DNA of 64,000 bases from Sphingobacterium athyrii (GCF_003071065.1 NZ_QCXX01000007.1:310669-374668); one strand, 5' to 3'; shown: positions 8,337 through 18,026, numbered from the stretch's first letter. Program-made: numbers and translations. Notes: generated by a model not told the origin, from the letters alone.

Positions 8337-9437
8337 CTAACGGAGTATAAGTTCATAACGTACGGATCTTCCAAGCCCAATTTGTTCAACTATACCTTGC
8401 TCTTGCAGGTATTGCAGATCTCTTGTTGCAGTAGCTTTTGAGGTCTTCGTAATGGACATATACTTTTTTGCTGTCATACCACCGACAAATCCTTCAATCC
8501 CCTGTTCTAGCATACGATTAATAACCTTCATTTGCCGCTCATTCAATAAATCCCTGTTTCGATCAAAAAACTTTGCTTTTATTACTGTAAACTCAATCAG
8601 TTCTTTTGCTTCTTTTTGAGATTCTAAAATAACTTCGGTAAAATAGCCTATCCAACCTGTGATATCCAAGCTAGCCTGAGCAATTTTTAGATTTTCATAA
8701 TAAGCCTGCTTATTTTTTTCGATAGTCTTTGATATCGACAACAAGACAGGAGCCTGTAATGTATTGGATAAAGTGTATTCTGCCAGCGCTCTTCCGATCC
8801 GTCCATTCCCATCTTCAAAAGGATGAATAGATTCAAAATACAAATGGACAATAGCTGTCTTGATCAGGGCGCCAATAATATACTCCGACTCTTTAATTTC
8901 ATAGGATTTAAACCAGTGAACCAGTTGCTCCATCTCTTTTGGAACAACAACAGATGGAGGAGCTTCATAATGGACAACTTCTTTACCATACGAGCCGGAA
9001 ATTATCTGCATAGGTTCATCACCTGTACGCCATACTCCCGCATTAATTTTCGGAAATCCTGCCATAAGTATGGCATGCCACTCCTGGATCAAATCGACGC
9101 TTAATTCTTTTACCGCACTCTCCCGTACGGTTGTCATCAATTTCGCAACACCAGTAACTCTTTGGTCATGAACGACTACGTCATCTTTAATACCGAGATT
9201 TCTTTTGATGGAGGACATCACGTCCTCTCTACTCATATATTCGCCCTCGATCTCTGAAGTTTTAATTGCCTCAGCGATCAGAATTTCCACAAATGCTTCC
9301 TGTTTTAGTTCCGCATTTAATCCTGTTAACAAACCATTTAGCTCTCCCATTTCTTTAGCAAATGCAACAGCTATAGGTAGAATCTCTTCGATACTATAGC
9401 TGAAATGGGGCCATTCTTTATATTGCCAGTTATACAT
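8337..9437 (-). CDS. Fic-family protein AMP-transferase with N-terminal DUF4172 and C-terminal winged helix
   Basis: Fic enzymes transfer AMP (or another nucleotide part) to hydroxyl side chains of proteins. The active-site loop HPFEDGNGR is intact at residues 205-213. An inhibitory-helix motif of the (S/T)xxxE(G/N) type is present at residues 60-65 (TSEIEG), as in class II Fic proteins that carry their own inhibitor before the Fic core. Residues 1-30 fit the DUF4172 N-terminal extension. The last 70 residues (RQMKVINRMLEQG onward, with TSKATATRDLQYLQEQGIVE) form a winged helix-turn-helix. The gene is transcribed alone towards the DKNYY gene. Its start codon abuts a striking double inverted repeat overlapping the promoter, so autoregulation through the winged helix is likely. 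Target protein unknown. Complete and apparently active. Confidence 0.93.
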   Translation of the reverse strand: MYNWQYKEWPHFSYSIEEILPIAVAFAKEMGELNGLLTGLNAELKQEAFVEILIAEAIKTSEIEGEYMSREDVMSSIKRNLGIKDDVVVHDQRVTGVAKLMTTVRESAVKELSVDLIQEWHAILMAGFPKINAGVWRTGDEPMQIISGSYGKEVVHYEAPPSVVVPKEMEQLVHWFKSYEIKESEYIIGALIKTAIVHLYFESIHPFEDGNGRIGRALAEYTLSNTLQAPVLLSISKTIEKNKQAYYENLKIAQASLDITGWIGYFTEVILESQKEAKELIEFTVIKAKFFDRNRDLLNERQMKVINRMLEQGIEGFVGGMTAKKYMSITKTSKATATRDLQYLQEQGIVEQIGLGRSVRYELILR

Positions 9438-9511
9438 TTGAGCCGATTTTAAACTCTAATCGGCTCAAATATAAGTAAATTTTGAGCCGATTAACCAATT
9501 TAATCGGCTCA
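9437..9511 (-). promoter_or_regulatory. Fic promoter flanked by four TTTGAGCCGATTA half-sites
   Basis: Two inverted repeats stand side by side upstream of fic. The first has arms at 9437-9448 (TTTGAGCCGATT) and 9458-9469 (AATCGGCTCAAA). The second has arms at 9481-9493 (TTTGAGCCGATTA) and 9501-9511 (TAATCGGCTCA). On the minus strand a TATATTTG box, a match to the Bacteroidota -7 element, lies at 9466-9473 between the two repeats and overlaps one arm. An ATTGG about 21 bases upstream could serve as the distal box. A protein binding these sites would cover the promoter. The remaining intergenic DNA up to 9750 shows no further feature. Confidence 0.75.
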
Positions 9512-9750
9512 TCGAAAAAAATAATGCAGGGACAAACGGACTTAATCTGGCTGTCCAGCAACCAATCAGGTCGCTTTATAATCACTGAATTCGGCTATTT
9601 TTCCAAAAGCTTTTTTCGTCTACTTTAGCCTCAGGATCACATCATTTTGCATGAATCCTATCATAAAGCGTTGCATTGGCACAATGAGCATATACGAAAC
9701 TTTTCGTTGCTCTATTAAACAGCGAACACTTTCTATTAAAAAGAAAAAAG

Positions 9751-11214
9751 ATGATCAAATCAATATTAGTAGGTTTAATAACCATTCTTTGTATGACGGC
9801 CTGTGCACAAGAGTCCACCATACATCCATCCTTGGAATCTATCCATTGGATTCCGATGCAGACCAAGGACAAACAATTCGTCTATGTGGACAGCTCGCTC
9901 CAGCAGCAGCTGACACAAAAATTCTACGGAGCCGAACCCTTTACCCCTACTGGTTACGCTATCGTCTCCAATGAGAAGAACCAGCAGGCTTTAATTAATT
10001 CAAAGGGAGATTTTATAGAACATTATTCTGATACCGATCTTGGGCTACAACCACTAGATCAGGTAACGCTACTCATGAAACGTCGGGAGCGTGAGAAAAA
10101 ACTGCCTTTCTGGAACTGGAACTGGAATATCATGGGTGGTGGCGTAAAGAAAACAGCGACCTATGTTAAGGTAGAAATCCGTGTGCTTGAAACCGATCAG
10201 ATCCTGTTGGACAAAGATGTTCCCTACGACGAAAACGAATACAGTTCGGCTGCATACAATCTGGATGATAAACATTTCGTCCTAAATGGGAATCTTTATG
10301 AACTAAAAAACCAGCATTTGAAAAAGCTTAGTACAAAAATTGATATGCTTTTGGAAAATGGCCGATATATTCCCCCTGCTGAAAATCGTTTTGAGATCTA
10401 CGATATTCAACATAAGCGGCCTATTTATTCCAATCTGGTCGGTGTCGATAAAATAGACTTGCTTTGGAACGGCCAGCCCTTACAGTTGGATTCCATCAAT
10501 CAGGATCGCTACAAACCAACAGTGCCCAAATTGTTAAAAGACAACAACACAGGTGCCATCTATGTTTTCCCGCAATATGAGAAAGCTTTGCCAAAACAGA
10601 TCAAACAGGCTACTGCAGCACAGCTGGCTTTCCTGAAAGAAGTTTCTCTCGTGTATTCTGTCAATAATTCACCTTACTTTATTTTGGGGAGATTTAATTA
10701 TGACCACGAGGTATGGGCTTATGACTGGCTGTATCTTGACAAGGATGGCAATTTATTGGATAAAATCAACGTTAAGGATTTCTTTATTTTGGATCAGGTA
10801 GGTTATCTGGTCTGGCCGGATAAACATATGTTGTTTACAAAGAACACCCTTGAAAAAGATTGGAAAACGGGAAAAATAAAATACGTCTATCAAACCGAAG
10901 CATTATACCTCATCAACGTCAAAAAAGGTGAGCAGGATCCCACCATGGGCCTCTGGAATGCTAAGGCCAAAACATGGGATCTACTGCCAAATTTTCAGCA
11001 TATTGATATCTTGGATGGCAAACAACAAATCTTTTCCTTACAGATACAAAAAGATGGCCCTTTTACGTTGTACAATAATAAAACGAAACAGCAGATTGGA
11101 ACAAAAAGTTATCACACGATCAATCCGAGTGGTTTGGTACGGGTAAAAGGCGCGGAAAATAGAGAGAATTACTATTACATAGATATCTATACCGGAAAAG
11201 AGTACAAGAAGTAG
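9751..11214 (+). CDS. Predicted lipoprotein of unknown function
   Basis: A 487-residue exported protein. Its N-terminus (MIKSILVGLITILCMTACAQ) is a lipoprotein signal with Cys at residue 18. The body is beta-rich and contains short aromatic-Lys/Asp-Gly turns (FVYVDSS, LYLDKDGNLLD, YLINVKKGE, LYNNKTKQQIGTKSY, YYIDIYTGKEY), somewhat like WG-repeat or beta-propeller surface proteins, though I cannot name a family. A Trp/Asn-rich stretch, LPFWNWNWNIMGGG, stands at residues about 117-130. There is no catalytic motif. It is followed by a weak hairpin near 11258-11288 and then by the sigma-factor gene, so it is probably a separate transcript. ATG at 9751 is the natural start given the signal peptide. 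Confidence 0.8.
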   Translation: MIKSILVGLITILCMTACAQESTIHPSLESIHWIPMQTKDKQFVYVDSSLQQQLTQKFYGAEPFTPTGYAIVSNEKNQQALINSKGDFIEHYSDTDLGLQPLDQVTLLMKRREREKKLPFWNWNWNIMGGGVKKTATYVKVEIRVLETDQILLDKDVPYDENEYSSAAYNLDDKHFVLNGNLYELKNQHLKKLSTKIDMLLENGRYIPPAENRFEIYDIQHKRPIYSNLVGVDKIDLLWNGQPLQLDSINQDRYKPTVPKLLKDNNTGAIYVFPQYEKALPKQIKQATAAQLAFLKEVSLVYSVNNSPYFILGRFNYDHEVWAYDWLYLDKDGNLLDKINVKDFFILDQVGYLVWPDKHMLFTKNTLEKDWKTGKIKYVYQTEALYLINVKKGEQDPTMGLWNAKAKTWDLLPNFQHIDILDGKQQIFSLQIQKDGPFTLYNNKTKQQIGTKSYHTINPSGLVRVKGAENRENYYYIDIYTGKEYKK

Positions 11215-11257
11215 CTTCTTTCCTTCGTCGCCTTTTAAAAGCTTTTTATCAATAAAG

Positions 11258-11288
11258 CCCCGTTGTGATATGATACACAAACGGGGTT
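11258..11288 (+). terminator. Weak hairpin after the 9751 gene
   Basis: CCCCGTTGTG pairs with CACAAACGGGG across an eight-base loop, with one bulged base. There is no T-run, so it may be a weak or factor-dependent terminator. Confidence 0.4.
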
Positions 11289-11393
11289 CGAAATACGAAA
11301 TAATTTAAAAATAAATTTACAGGATTAATCCATAGCAGACAAAATATACTCTTTAAGATTTATTAACTTTAAAGGAACATACGGTTACTAGTT

Positions 11394-11942
11394 TTGTCCA
11401 ATCAAATTGATCCTGTGAGCGAAATATTAATAGCATTATTAAAGAAAGGTGACCATTTTGCAATGGAACAGATTTTTAATCTGTATTGGGAAACCATTTT
11501 TGATGCGGCTTTAAAAAAAACTGGTGAAGAGAATGTAGCTCAGGATATCACGCAGGAAATTTTTATCTCTCTTTGGGAAAATCGTGAACGGATCGCCCTC
11601 TCAGGTGATCTCTCAGCCTATCTACACGGGGCTGTAAAATTCAAGGTAATCAATTATTTCAGAAATAATACGGTTAAAAATGGGCATCAAGCGGAATTCG
11701 CGACACTAATGAACCAACAATATGCAGACGCAGCCGACGATAAAATCATCCTACAAGATGCCCAACAGAAAGTTGAAGAAGCTCTAATGCAACTTCCTGA
11801 ACGTATGCGGCAAGTAGTTCTGATGAGCCGCAAGCAAGAAAAATCAATCAAAGAGATAGCAACTGAGTTGAATATCTCCGTGCAAACTGTAAAAAACCAA
11901 ATTACCTCGGCGATGAAACTGCTCAAAAAAAGCCTTTCTTAG
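11394..11942 (+). CDS. ECF RNA polymerase sigma factor (Bacteroidota FecI-like)
   Basis: A 182-residue extracytoplasmic-function sigma factor. Region 2 is seen in residues about 15-80 (MEQIFNLYWETIFDAALKKT, QDITQEIFISLWENRE). Region 4 lies in about 120-180 (LPERMRQVVLMSRKQEKSIK then LNISVQTVKNQITSAMKLLK). It should direct transcription of the following susCD-like genes under control of the FecR protein encoded next. No ATG is available at the N-terminus: the frame opens with TTG at 11394, with GTG at 11415 as an alternative. AAAGGAAC at 11371-11378 is the only ribosome-site candidate and lies 15 bases before the TTG. The start is therefore uncertain while the family is not. Confidence 0.93.
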   Translation: MSNQIDPVSEILIALLKKGDHFAMEQIFNLYWETIFDAALKKTGEENVAQDITQEIFISLWENRERIALSGDLSAYLHGAVKFKVINYFRNNTVKNGHQAEFATLMNQQYADAADDKIILQDAQQKVEEALMQLPERMRQVVLMSRKQEKSIKEIATELNISVQTVKNQITSAMKLLKKSLS

Positions 11943-12040
11943 CATCTTCCTAATCCATTGATCTGTAGTTAACAAAAAATTAATATAACGCTAATATTTT
12001 CCTCTAGTACCATTTGCCATTTGAAGTGACATGTATTCAA

Positions 12041-12988
12041 ATGATGGAAGAAAAAGCAAAACAACTACTGCAAAAATATCTAAATGGCGAGGCGAATGCA
12101 GCCGAGATCAAACAGGTTGAAGATTGGTATGCTCAACTGGATAATACAAAGAATAAGGTTTCGGAAGAGCGCAAAACTGTGCTCCGCGAAAAATTGTTAG
12201 GTAATATTCAGTCTGCCATTTCAGAAAAACAAATCAAAAAGCATTTCTTCTCGCGCTATCCGATTCTGAAAATAGCAGCAGCGGTTTTAATCATAGTGTC
12301 CGCAAGCTTTCTTGTTGGACGACTGAACGAACAAACTGTTTCTGCCGTTTCGCAAATCGTGACAACAACGCAGGCTGGGCAACGTAAAAAAATTACACTA
12401 ACGGATGGCTCAGAAATCATCCTAGAACCTTCGTCCAAAATCTGTTATCCTAGTAAATTCAATGGCAACATACGCGAAATTGAGCTTGCCGAAGGTGAAG
12501 CGTTTTTTACGATCGCACATGATGAAAAGCATCCTTTCCATGTACAGTTAGCTTCCGACCTAGCAGTAAAAGTGCTTGGGACATCATTTCGAATTAAAGC
12601 ATACCAAGCTTCCCAAAACGTAGAGGTACTCGTTGCAACAGGTAAAGTTGCCGTACAACGGGGAGATAAAGTCCTGGGTTTGCTGACCAAAAACCAAAGT
12701 TTGCGCTACAGCACACAGACCAAACAAGCATCCCGCAGTTTAACAAAAGATACCACGCCAGTGGCAATCGAATTTAATGGGACATCGTTACGGGGGGTGA
12801 TACAACAATTGGAATATGTCTACAACATCGAAATCGTATTGAAAGACAAAGCACTTTCCACTTTAAAAACTACAGCTACCTTCAATAGTACACAAAAACC
12901 AGAGGAGATTTTGGATATTCTCTGTAGCCTACACCATATTAAATATAGTACGACCGAAAACCATAAGATATTTAAAATCCATAAATAA
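12041..12988 (+). CDS. FecR-family anti-sigma factor
   Basis: A 315-residue inner-membrane anti-sigma factor. The cytoplasmic N-terminal part (about residues 1-80, KAKQLLQKYLNGEANAAEIK) would hold the sigma factor. A single membrane helix follows at about residues 78-98 (ILKIAAAVLIIVSASFLVG). The periplasmic FecR domain contains the family pattern QRKKITLTDGSEIILEPSSK and GEAFFTIAHDEKHPFHV, then VKVLGTSFRIKAY. A C-terminal domain resembling the secretin/TonB short domain (about 240-310) would contact the receptor's N-terminal STN domain. ATG ATG at 12041 and 12044 are the likely starts; the frame's TTG at 12014 is not needed. It is 98 bases behind the sigma gene and 36 before the receptor gene. 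Confidence 0.93.
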   Translation: MMEEKAKQLLQKYLNGEANAAEIKQVEDWYAQLDNTKNKVSEERKTVLREKLLGNIQSAISEKQIKKHFFSRYPILKIAAAVLIIVSASFLVGRLNEQTVSAVSQIVTTTQAGQRKKITLTDGSEIILEPSSKICYPSKFNGNIREIELAEGEAFFTIAHDEKHPFHVQLASDLAVKVLGTSFRIKAYQASQNVEVLVATGKVAVQRGDKVLGLLTKNQSLRYSTQTKQASRSLTKDTTPVAIEFNGTSLRGVIQQLEYVYNIEIVLKDKALSTLKTTATFNSTQKPEEILDILCSLHHIKYSTTENHKIFKIHK

Positions 12989-13024
12989 TGTATAAAAAAT
13001 AACCGCAAAAAAATCTTAGTCACC

Positions 13025-16000
13025 ATGCGTAATTCATTACCTAATTATTACAAAAAAATGAAAACACCTCCACTCAAAAGAGAACTCTCTTTTTATCGGA
13101 TCCTGAAGTATCCGTGCTTAACATTTTCAATTACGTCCATATTCTGCAGTTCTCTGATGGCATCTCCAGGAATGGCTCAAAGATTGGATAAAAGTAGAAT
13201 AAACATTAAAATAAGCAAGGGACAGCAACTTAAAGAGATCCTGCATAAAATGGAGTACCTTTCGGGGCTAAGTTTTGTTTACAATCCCGATCTTCTGCAA
13301 GAACGCAATACTGCTGTCAGTGGAAATTTTAAAACGGAGTCTGTACGATCCCTATTAAACAAACTTGGTATCAGCGCATTAGAAAAAGACGGCCACGTCA
13401 TACTTACTACGCAAGCCAACAGCAAAGCACAAAGCATCGTTACTGGTATTGTCAGAGATACCTTAGGTGCCGCTATTGCTGGTGTATCTGTAAAAGTAGT
13501 CGGAACCCAAGTTGGTACAACGACTGACGCCAAAGGTTCTTTCCGTATCGAAGCAGGGTCACAGGCGGTACTTTCGTTTTCCATGATTGGTTTCCGCTCA
13601 AAAGAGGTGGTTGTGGGCGACAATGAAGTTATTAATGTAACCTTAAGTGAGGAACGTTCGACATTATCTGAAGTTGTCGTTGTTGGTTACGGAACACAGA
13701 AAAAAGAGACTTTAACTGGTGCTGTAAGTGTGGTATCACTTGATAAATTATCCTCACGGTCAGTAAACAGTGTTGGCGAAGTGCTCGCAGGAAAATCTCC
13801 CGGAGTGATTGTGACCAACGAAGGTGGTGATCCAACTTCACCGCCACGTATAAATATTAGGGGCGCCGGGGGTATCAATGGCGAAAATGTATTGTATGTT
13901 ATTGATGGCTCAATTTTCTTAGGTACCCCACAATTAAATCCCAACGACATCGAGTCTATTTCAGTGTTAAAGGATGCCTCTGCTGCAATCTATGGTGCAA
14001 GGGCTTCAGGTGGTGTAGTTCTGATCACAACAAAAAAAGGTAAGAAAGGGCAAATGCAAATCAGTGTTGACGCCAAAATCGGCCAACAAAGTGCATGGCG
14101 CAAACTAAAACCTCTAAATGCCCAACAACGTGCCGAAGTGGCAGCGACTGCGGCAAAAAATGGAGGCACGACCATCTTGCCTGCCTTCGACCCGACCAAG
14201 TATCCCGATGGACTTGTAACAAAAACCAACTGGATGGATGAGGTCTTTAGAAATGCAACTTTACAGGACTACAACGCAGCTATCAATGGTGGAAATGAAA
14301 AATCCAATTTTTATCTGAGTTTCAATTACCGCAATGCGGAAGGTATTGTACTCAACACCAAAACACAACGTTATAATTTCAGGATAAACTCAGAACATCA
14401 AATTACCCCTTGGCTGAAAGTAGGTGAAAATATGTCCTATAGCAGCACCAATGGAAACGGTGCAAATACGAGTAGCGACTACACTGGAGCGCTTCTCTCC
14501 GCAATTTATTACCCAACCAATGGGACGCCTTATAATCCCGATGGCAGTTTTGCAGGCCTACCTGGACCTTTTCCGGGTGATTATGGCGATATCATTAACC
14601 CAGTGGCTGAATTAAAGCGTATCGACATCAACAATCCCGTCAATGTACTCGTCATCAATCCTTATGCAAATATTCAACTTGCAGAAGGATTAACATTCCG
14701 ATCGAATTTAAGTATTACCAAATCCAATTCCAGATACAAAAGCTTTACGCCAAAACGTCCTGAAATTGGCAAACCTGTGATGAGTAATAGCCTTGTAGAA
14801 AGAGCGAATGACATCAATGACATCCTTGCGGAGCAAGTCCTGAGTTACAAAAACAAATTTGGTGTTCATCAGCTGGATTTGACAGGTGGTTATACATTTC
14901 AAAAAACCAAAAGCACTTCTTTGTATGCGTCAGGCACAGGATTCGATGACGAATCCAAACAATACAGGTACCTAAATAACGCCAATACAATACAACCGTC
15001 GGAAAGCGGATACGGAGCAACAGCTCTTTCGTCGCTTTTCTTACGGGCGAATTATAACTACGATGAAAAATACCTAATATCCTTAATTGGCCGAAGGGAT
15101 GGTTCATCTATCATTCCCATGAAAGAAAATAGAACGCGATACTATTATTCTACATCTGCCGGATGGGCCCTGCATAAAGAAGATTTTTTGAAATCTGTCG
15201 AATGGCTGAATGAACTTAAGATACGGGGTAGCTATGGTAAATTGGGTGGTCTCGCCAATCTAAATCCACTGGATGTAAACCCTCTTCTTATTCGCGCAGA
15301 TGCCTATTTTGGCGAAAACCCCAAGCTACAAAATGGCTATGCACAGAACGTTTTACCAAATCTGGATATGCGATGGGCCGAAAGTAAACAAACCAACATA
15401 GGCTTGGATCTCGGCATTTTGAATGGATTGAGTTTAGTAGCGGATTATTTTATTAAGGAGACAAATAATATGATCCTGACCAAACCACTTCCGGGAACAG
15501 CGGGTTTGAGCACACAAACCATTAACGGTGGATTGGTAAAAGATAAAGGCATTGAACTTGGACTAACCTATAGCAGCGCGAAAAATAAGGACTTTTCGTA
15601 CTCCATCAATGCTACCTTAACTAAATTAACCAACAATGTTGAAGAATTGGCGCCCGGCCTAAACAATATTGCTGTAGGCACCAATTTTAGAAATGAATTG
15701 GCGCCGCTGACAATTACCGTGGGCCAACCACTTTACAGCTATTATGTATTAAAAACAGATGGAATCTTTCAAAGTCAGGCAGAAGCTGATAACTACAAAA
15801 ATGCCAATGGACAAAAAATTCAGCCCAATGCAAAAGCCGGGGATTTCAAATTTGTGGATATCGATGGCAATGGCTCCATTGGTCCTGAAGATCGCTATTA
15901 TGCAGGTAGCGCCTATCCAGATTTCTCTTATGGTCTGAGTTTTAATGCAAATTACAAAAATTTCGATTTCAATATTTTTGCTCAGGGTGTACAAGGCAAC

Positions 16001-16405
16001 AAGCTGTTCAATGCTGTCAAGAGAACAACCTATAGCGCCAGTGGCCCCTCTTACAATAAATTAGAAGGCATTCTTGATGCTTGGTCGCCAGAAAACCCGA
16101 ATGGAAAAGTTCCGATTATTTCGAGTTCGGACGCTAATGGTAACTTCAATGCTTCAGATTTCTATATCGAAAATGGTTCCTTTCTTCGCATCCGTAACGT
16201 TACGTTGGGCTACACTCTTCCAAAATCTTTAGCGGATAAATTTAAGCTCGGGAACGTGAGAGTCTATGCCACCACAAACAACTTGTTCACATTCACAAAA
16301 TATACAGGGTTTGACCCGGAGATCGGTATGGATAACAACGGACTTGACGTGGGTCGTTACCCACAAGCCAGAAGCTTCATCTTCGGTCTAAATGTCAATT
16401 TTTAA
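13025..16405 (+). CDS. SusC/RagA-family TonB-linked receptor with STN signalling domain
   Basis: A complete receptor of 1126 residues. The N-terminus carries a signal region (through about residue 52, ending at MASPGMAQ). An STN domain follows at about 58-135 (INIKISKGQQLKEILHKMEY, LSFVYNPDLLQ), then a carboxypeptidase-regulatory-like domain (IVTGIVRDTLGAAIAGVSVK), the TonB box/plug beginning SEVVVVGYGTQKKETLTGAV, and a long beta-barrel. The barrel ends in the expected aromatic-terminated strand (SFIFGLNVNF). The STN domain and the preceding sigma/FecR genes make this a trans-envelope signalling receptor: ligand binding would relieve FecR and activate its own operon. The gene is followed by susD and a phosphatase, pointing to a phosphorylated ligand. 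Substrate not determined. Confidence 0.95.
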   Translation: MRNSLPNYYKKMKTPPLKRELSFYRILKYPCLTFSITSIFCSSLMASPGMAQRLDKSRINIKISKGQQLKEILHKMEYLSGLSFVYNPDLLQERNTAVSGNFKTESVRSLLNKLGISALEKDGHVILTTQANSKAQSIVTGIVRDTLGAAIAGVSVKVVGTQVGTTTDAKGSFRIEAGSQAVLSFSMIGFRSKEVVVGDNEVINVTLSEERSTLSEVVVVGYGTQKKETLTGAVSVVSLDKLSSRSVNSVGEVLAGKSPGVIVTNEGGDPTSPPRINIRGAGGINGENVLYVIDGSIFLGTPQLNPNDIESISVLKDASAAIYGARASGGVVLITTKKGKKGQMQISVDAKIGQQSAWRKLKPLNAQQRAEVAATAAKNGGTTILPAFDPTKYPDGLVTKTNWMDEVFRNATLQDYNAAINGGNEKSNFYLSFNYRNAEGIVLNTKTQRYNFRINSEHQITPWLKVGENMSYSSTNGNGANTSSDYTGALLSAIYYPTNGTPYNPDGSFAGLPGPFPGDYGDIINPVAELKRIDINNPVNVLVINPYANIQLAEGLTFRSNLSITKSNSRYKSFTPKRPEIGKPVMSNSLVERANDINDILAEQVLSYKNKFGVHQLDLTGGYTFQKTKSTSLYASGTGFDDESKQYRYLNNANTIQPSESGYGATALSSLFLRANYNYDEKYLISLIGRRDGSSIIPMKENRTRYYYSTSAGWALHKEDFLKSVEWLNELKIRGSYGKLGGLANLNPLDVNPLLIRADAYFGENPKLQNGYAQNVLPNLDMRWAESKQTNIGLDLGILNGLSLVADYFIKETNNMILTKPLPGTAGLSTQTINGGLVKDKGIELGLTYSSAKNKDFSYSINATLTKLTNNVEELAPGLNNIAVGTNFRNELAPLTITVGQPLYSYYVLKTDGIFQSQAEADNYKNANGQKIQPNAKAGDFKFVDIDGNGSIGPEDRYYAGSAYPDFSYGLSFNANYKNFDFNIFAQGVQGNKLFNAVKRTTYSASGPSYNKLEGILDAWSPENPNGKVPIISSSDANGNFNASDFYIENGSFLRIRNVTLGYTLPKSLADKFKLGNVRVYATTNNLFTFTKYTGFDPEIGMDNNGLDVGRYPQARSFIFGLNVNF

Positions 16406-16505
16406 TCTTAAAATAATGCCAACAGGAGCGAAAGGGGGTATAGTTCATTCTATAGCAATTTGGTTAAGCTCCTTATCAATCATTAAAAAAGAAAATAAGC
16501 AAACG

Positions 16506-18026
16506 ATGAAAACGAATATAAAATACGTCGCATTAGCAGCTACAGCGCTCTTTGCATCGTGTACGAAACAATTGGATATTTCACCTGAAGGTGCACCCTC
16601 TTCACAGAATTTTTGGAAAACAGAGCAAGATGCCATCAAGGCAGAGGCCGGTATGTACGAAAAATACAACGAAGAAGATTACTATGGCCGAGGAATGTTC
16701 TGGTTTATCAATGCAAGTGACGATATGGTCACAGGACGCAATAAACCTGAAGCAGACAACATTAAAAATTTTAATCGAAGCTACATTGGGGGTGGTTATA
16801 CAGAAACGCAATGGAGCATGCGTTATGCAATTATAAAGCGAGCAAACGATATTATTACCAATGTTCCGCGAATCACAATGGATGAAAATCGGAAAAAGCA
16901 AATTATCGGTGATGCTTATTTCAATGCAGGCTTAGTTTATTTCCAACTGGCAGCAAACTATGGAAACGACAAGGCTGGTGTACCAATTGTCACACCAGAA
17001 ACAGATGCTACTGTACCAGTTCCACGGGCCAATAATGTTAATGAAAATTACGACTACATCATCTCTTTATTTTTAAAAGCAGCTGAAAATCTACCTTATT
17101 TTTCAGACATGAACTCGTCTGATTATGGCAAAGGACACAAAACTGCTGCTTGGTCTTATCTGTCAAAAGTCTATTTATACAAAAAGGACTATACAAATGC
17201 CGTAAAATATGCGGATATGGTAATTAATTCAGGCAAACATGATTTGGTACCAGCCTTTGTCGATGTGTTTAAAGCAGCTAACAACTGGTCCAAAGAATAC
17301 ATCTGGTCAGTGGTTTGTACACCAAATGGTGGTGGTACGGGTTGGGGAAGTAAACTTCCGGGGGTTATGTTGACCAATAAAGCTTGGGGAATTTACAATG
17401 GATGGGGATACTATCTACCGACCAAAGAATTATACGATTCATTCGAAACGGGTGACTTACGTCGTGAAGCAACGATCTTAAAACCCGGCGACAAATTCCA
17501 GTTCTTCGGAGCCGAGCGTACCTTTACAAAAGATGGCGGTGCGACATCCAACTATCAATTCAAGAAGTACATGGAACCCTTTTCATACAAAGATCCTATT
17601 CCGACACATGTCAACCCAAATGGAGATAATGGGACAACAGATTTAAATGTTCCATTGATGCGTTATGCAGAAGTACTTCTGATTAAAGCCGAAGCAGCCA
17701 TAAATTTAAATGGATCCGGTGCCGGTGATACCGAATTGAATAAAATCAGAAAAAGGGCCGGTTTATTACCAAAAAGTGGAATGACATTGGTAGATTTAAA
17801 GCGCGAACGCAGAAATGAGCTTGCAGGTGAATGGGCAGACCGTCACCGCGATCTCGTCAGATGGGGGGACGCGCAAGCCACTTATGCCAAACCCTTACAT
17901 GATTTCGATGGCACGATTATCTGGCCAGCCAGAACCTTCAATCCACAGGTACATGATGTGTGGGCGGTACCGCAACGTGAGATTGACAACAGCATAGGTG
18001 TAATCAAACAAAATGCAGGATGGTAA
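16506..18026 (+). CDS. RagB/SusD-family surface lipoprotein
   Basis: A 506-residue substrate-binding lipoprotein that caps the SusC barrel. I use the ATG at 16506, which gives the lipoprotein signal MKTNIKYVALAATALFASC with Cys at residue 19; the frame runs back to 16392 but that part overlaps the susC 3' end. TPR-like helical repeats are visible (DAYFNAGLVYFQLAANYGND, TAAWSYLSKVYLYKKDYTNA). Near the C-terminus are the SusD hallmarks: LMRYAEVLLIKAEAAINLNG, then ELNKIRKRAGL, then LKRERRNELAGEWADRHRDL and the final WAVPQREIDNS. It sits 100 bases behind susC and its stop overlaps the start of the phosphatase gene by seven bases, so all three are one operon. Confidence 0.95.
   Translation: MKTNIKYVALAATALFASCTKQLDISPEGAPSSQNFWKTEQDAIKAEAGMYEKYNEEDYYGRGMFWFINASDDMVTGRNKPEADNIKNFNRSYIGGGYTETQWSMRYAIIKRANDIITNVPRITMDENRKKQIIGDAYFNAGLVYFQLAANYGNDKAGVPIVTPETDATVPVPRANNVNENYDYIISLFLKAAENLPYFSDMNSSDYGKGHKTAAWSYLSKVYLYKKDYTNAVKYADMVINSGKHDLVPAFVDVFKAANNWSKEYIWSVVCTPNGGGTGWGSKLPGVMLTNKAWGIYNGWGYYLPTKELYDSFETGDLRREATILKPGDKFQFFGAERTFTKDGGATSNYQFKKYMEPFSYKDPIPTHVNPNGDNGTTDLNVPLMRYAEVLLIKAEAAINLNGSGAGDTELNKIRKRAGLLPKSGMTLVDLKRERRNELAGEWADRHRDLVRWGDAQATYAKPLHDFDGTIIWPARTFNPQVHDVWAVPQREIDNSIGVIKQNAGW

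Noticed and set aside
9651..9974. 107-codon frame overlapping the start of the 9751 lipoprotein
   Set aside because: It is in another frame of a gene with a clear lipoprotein signal.
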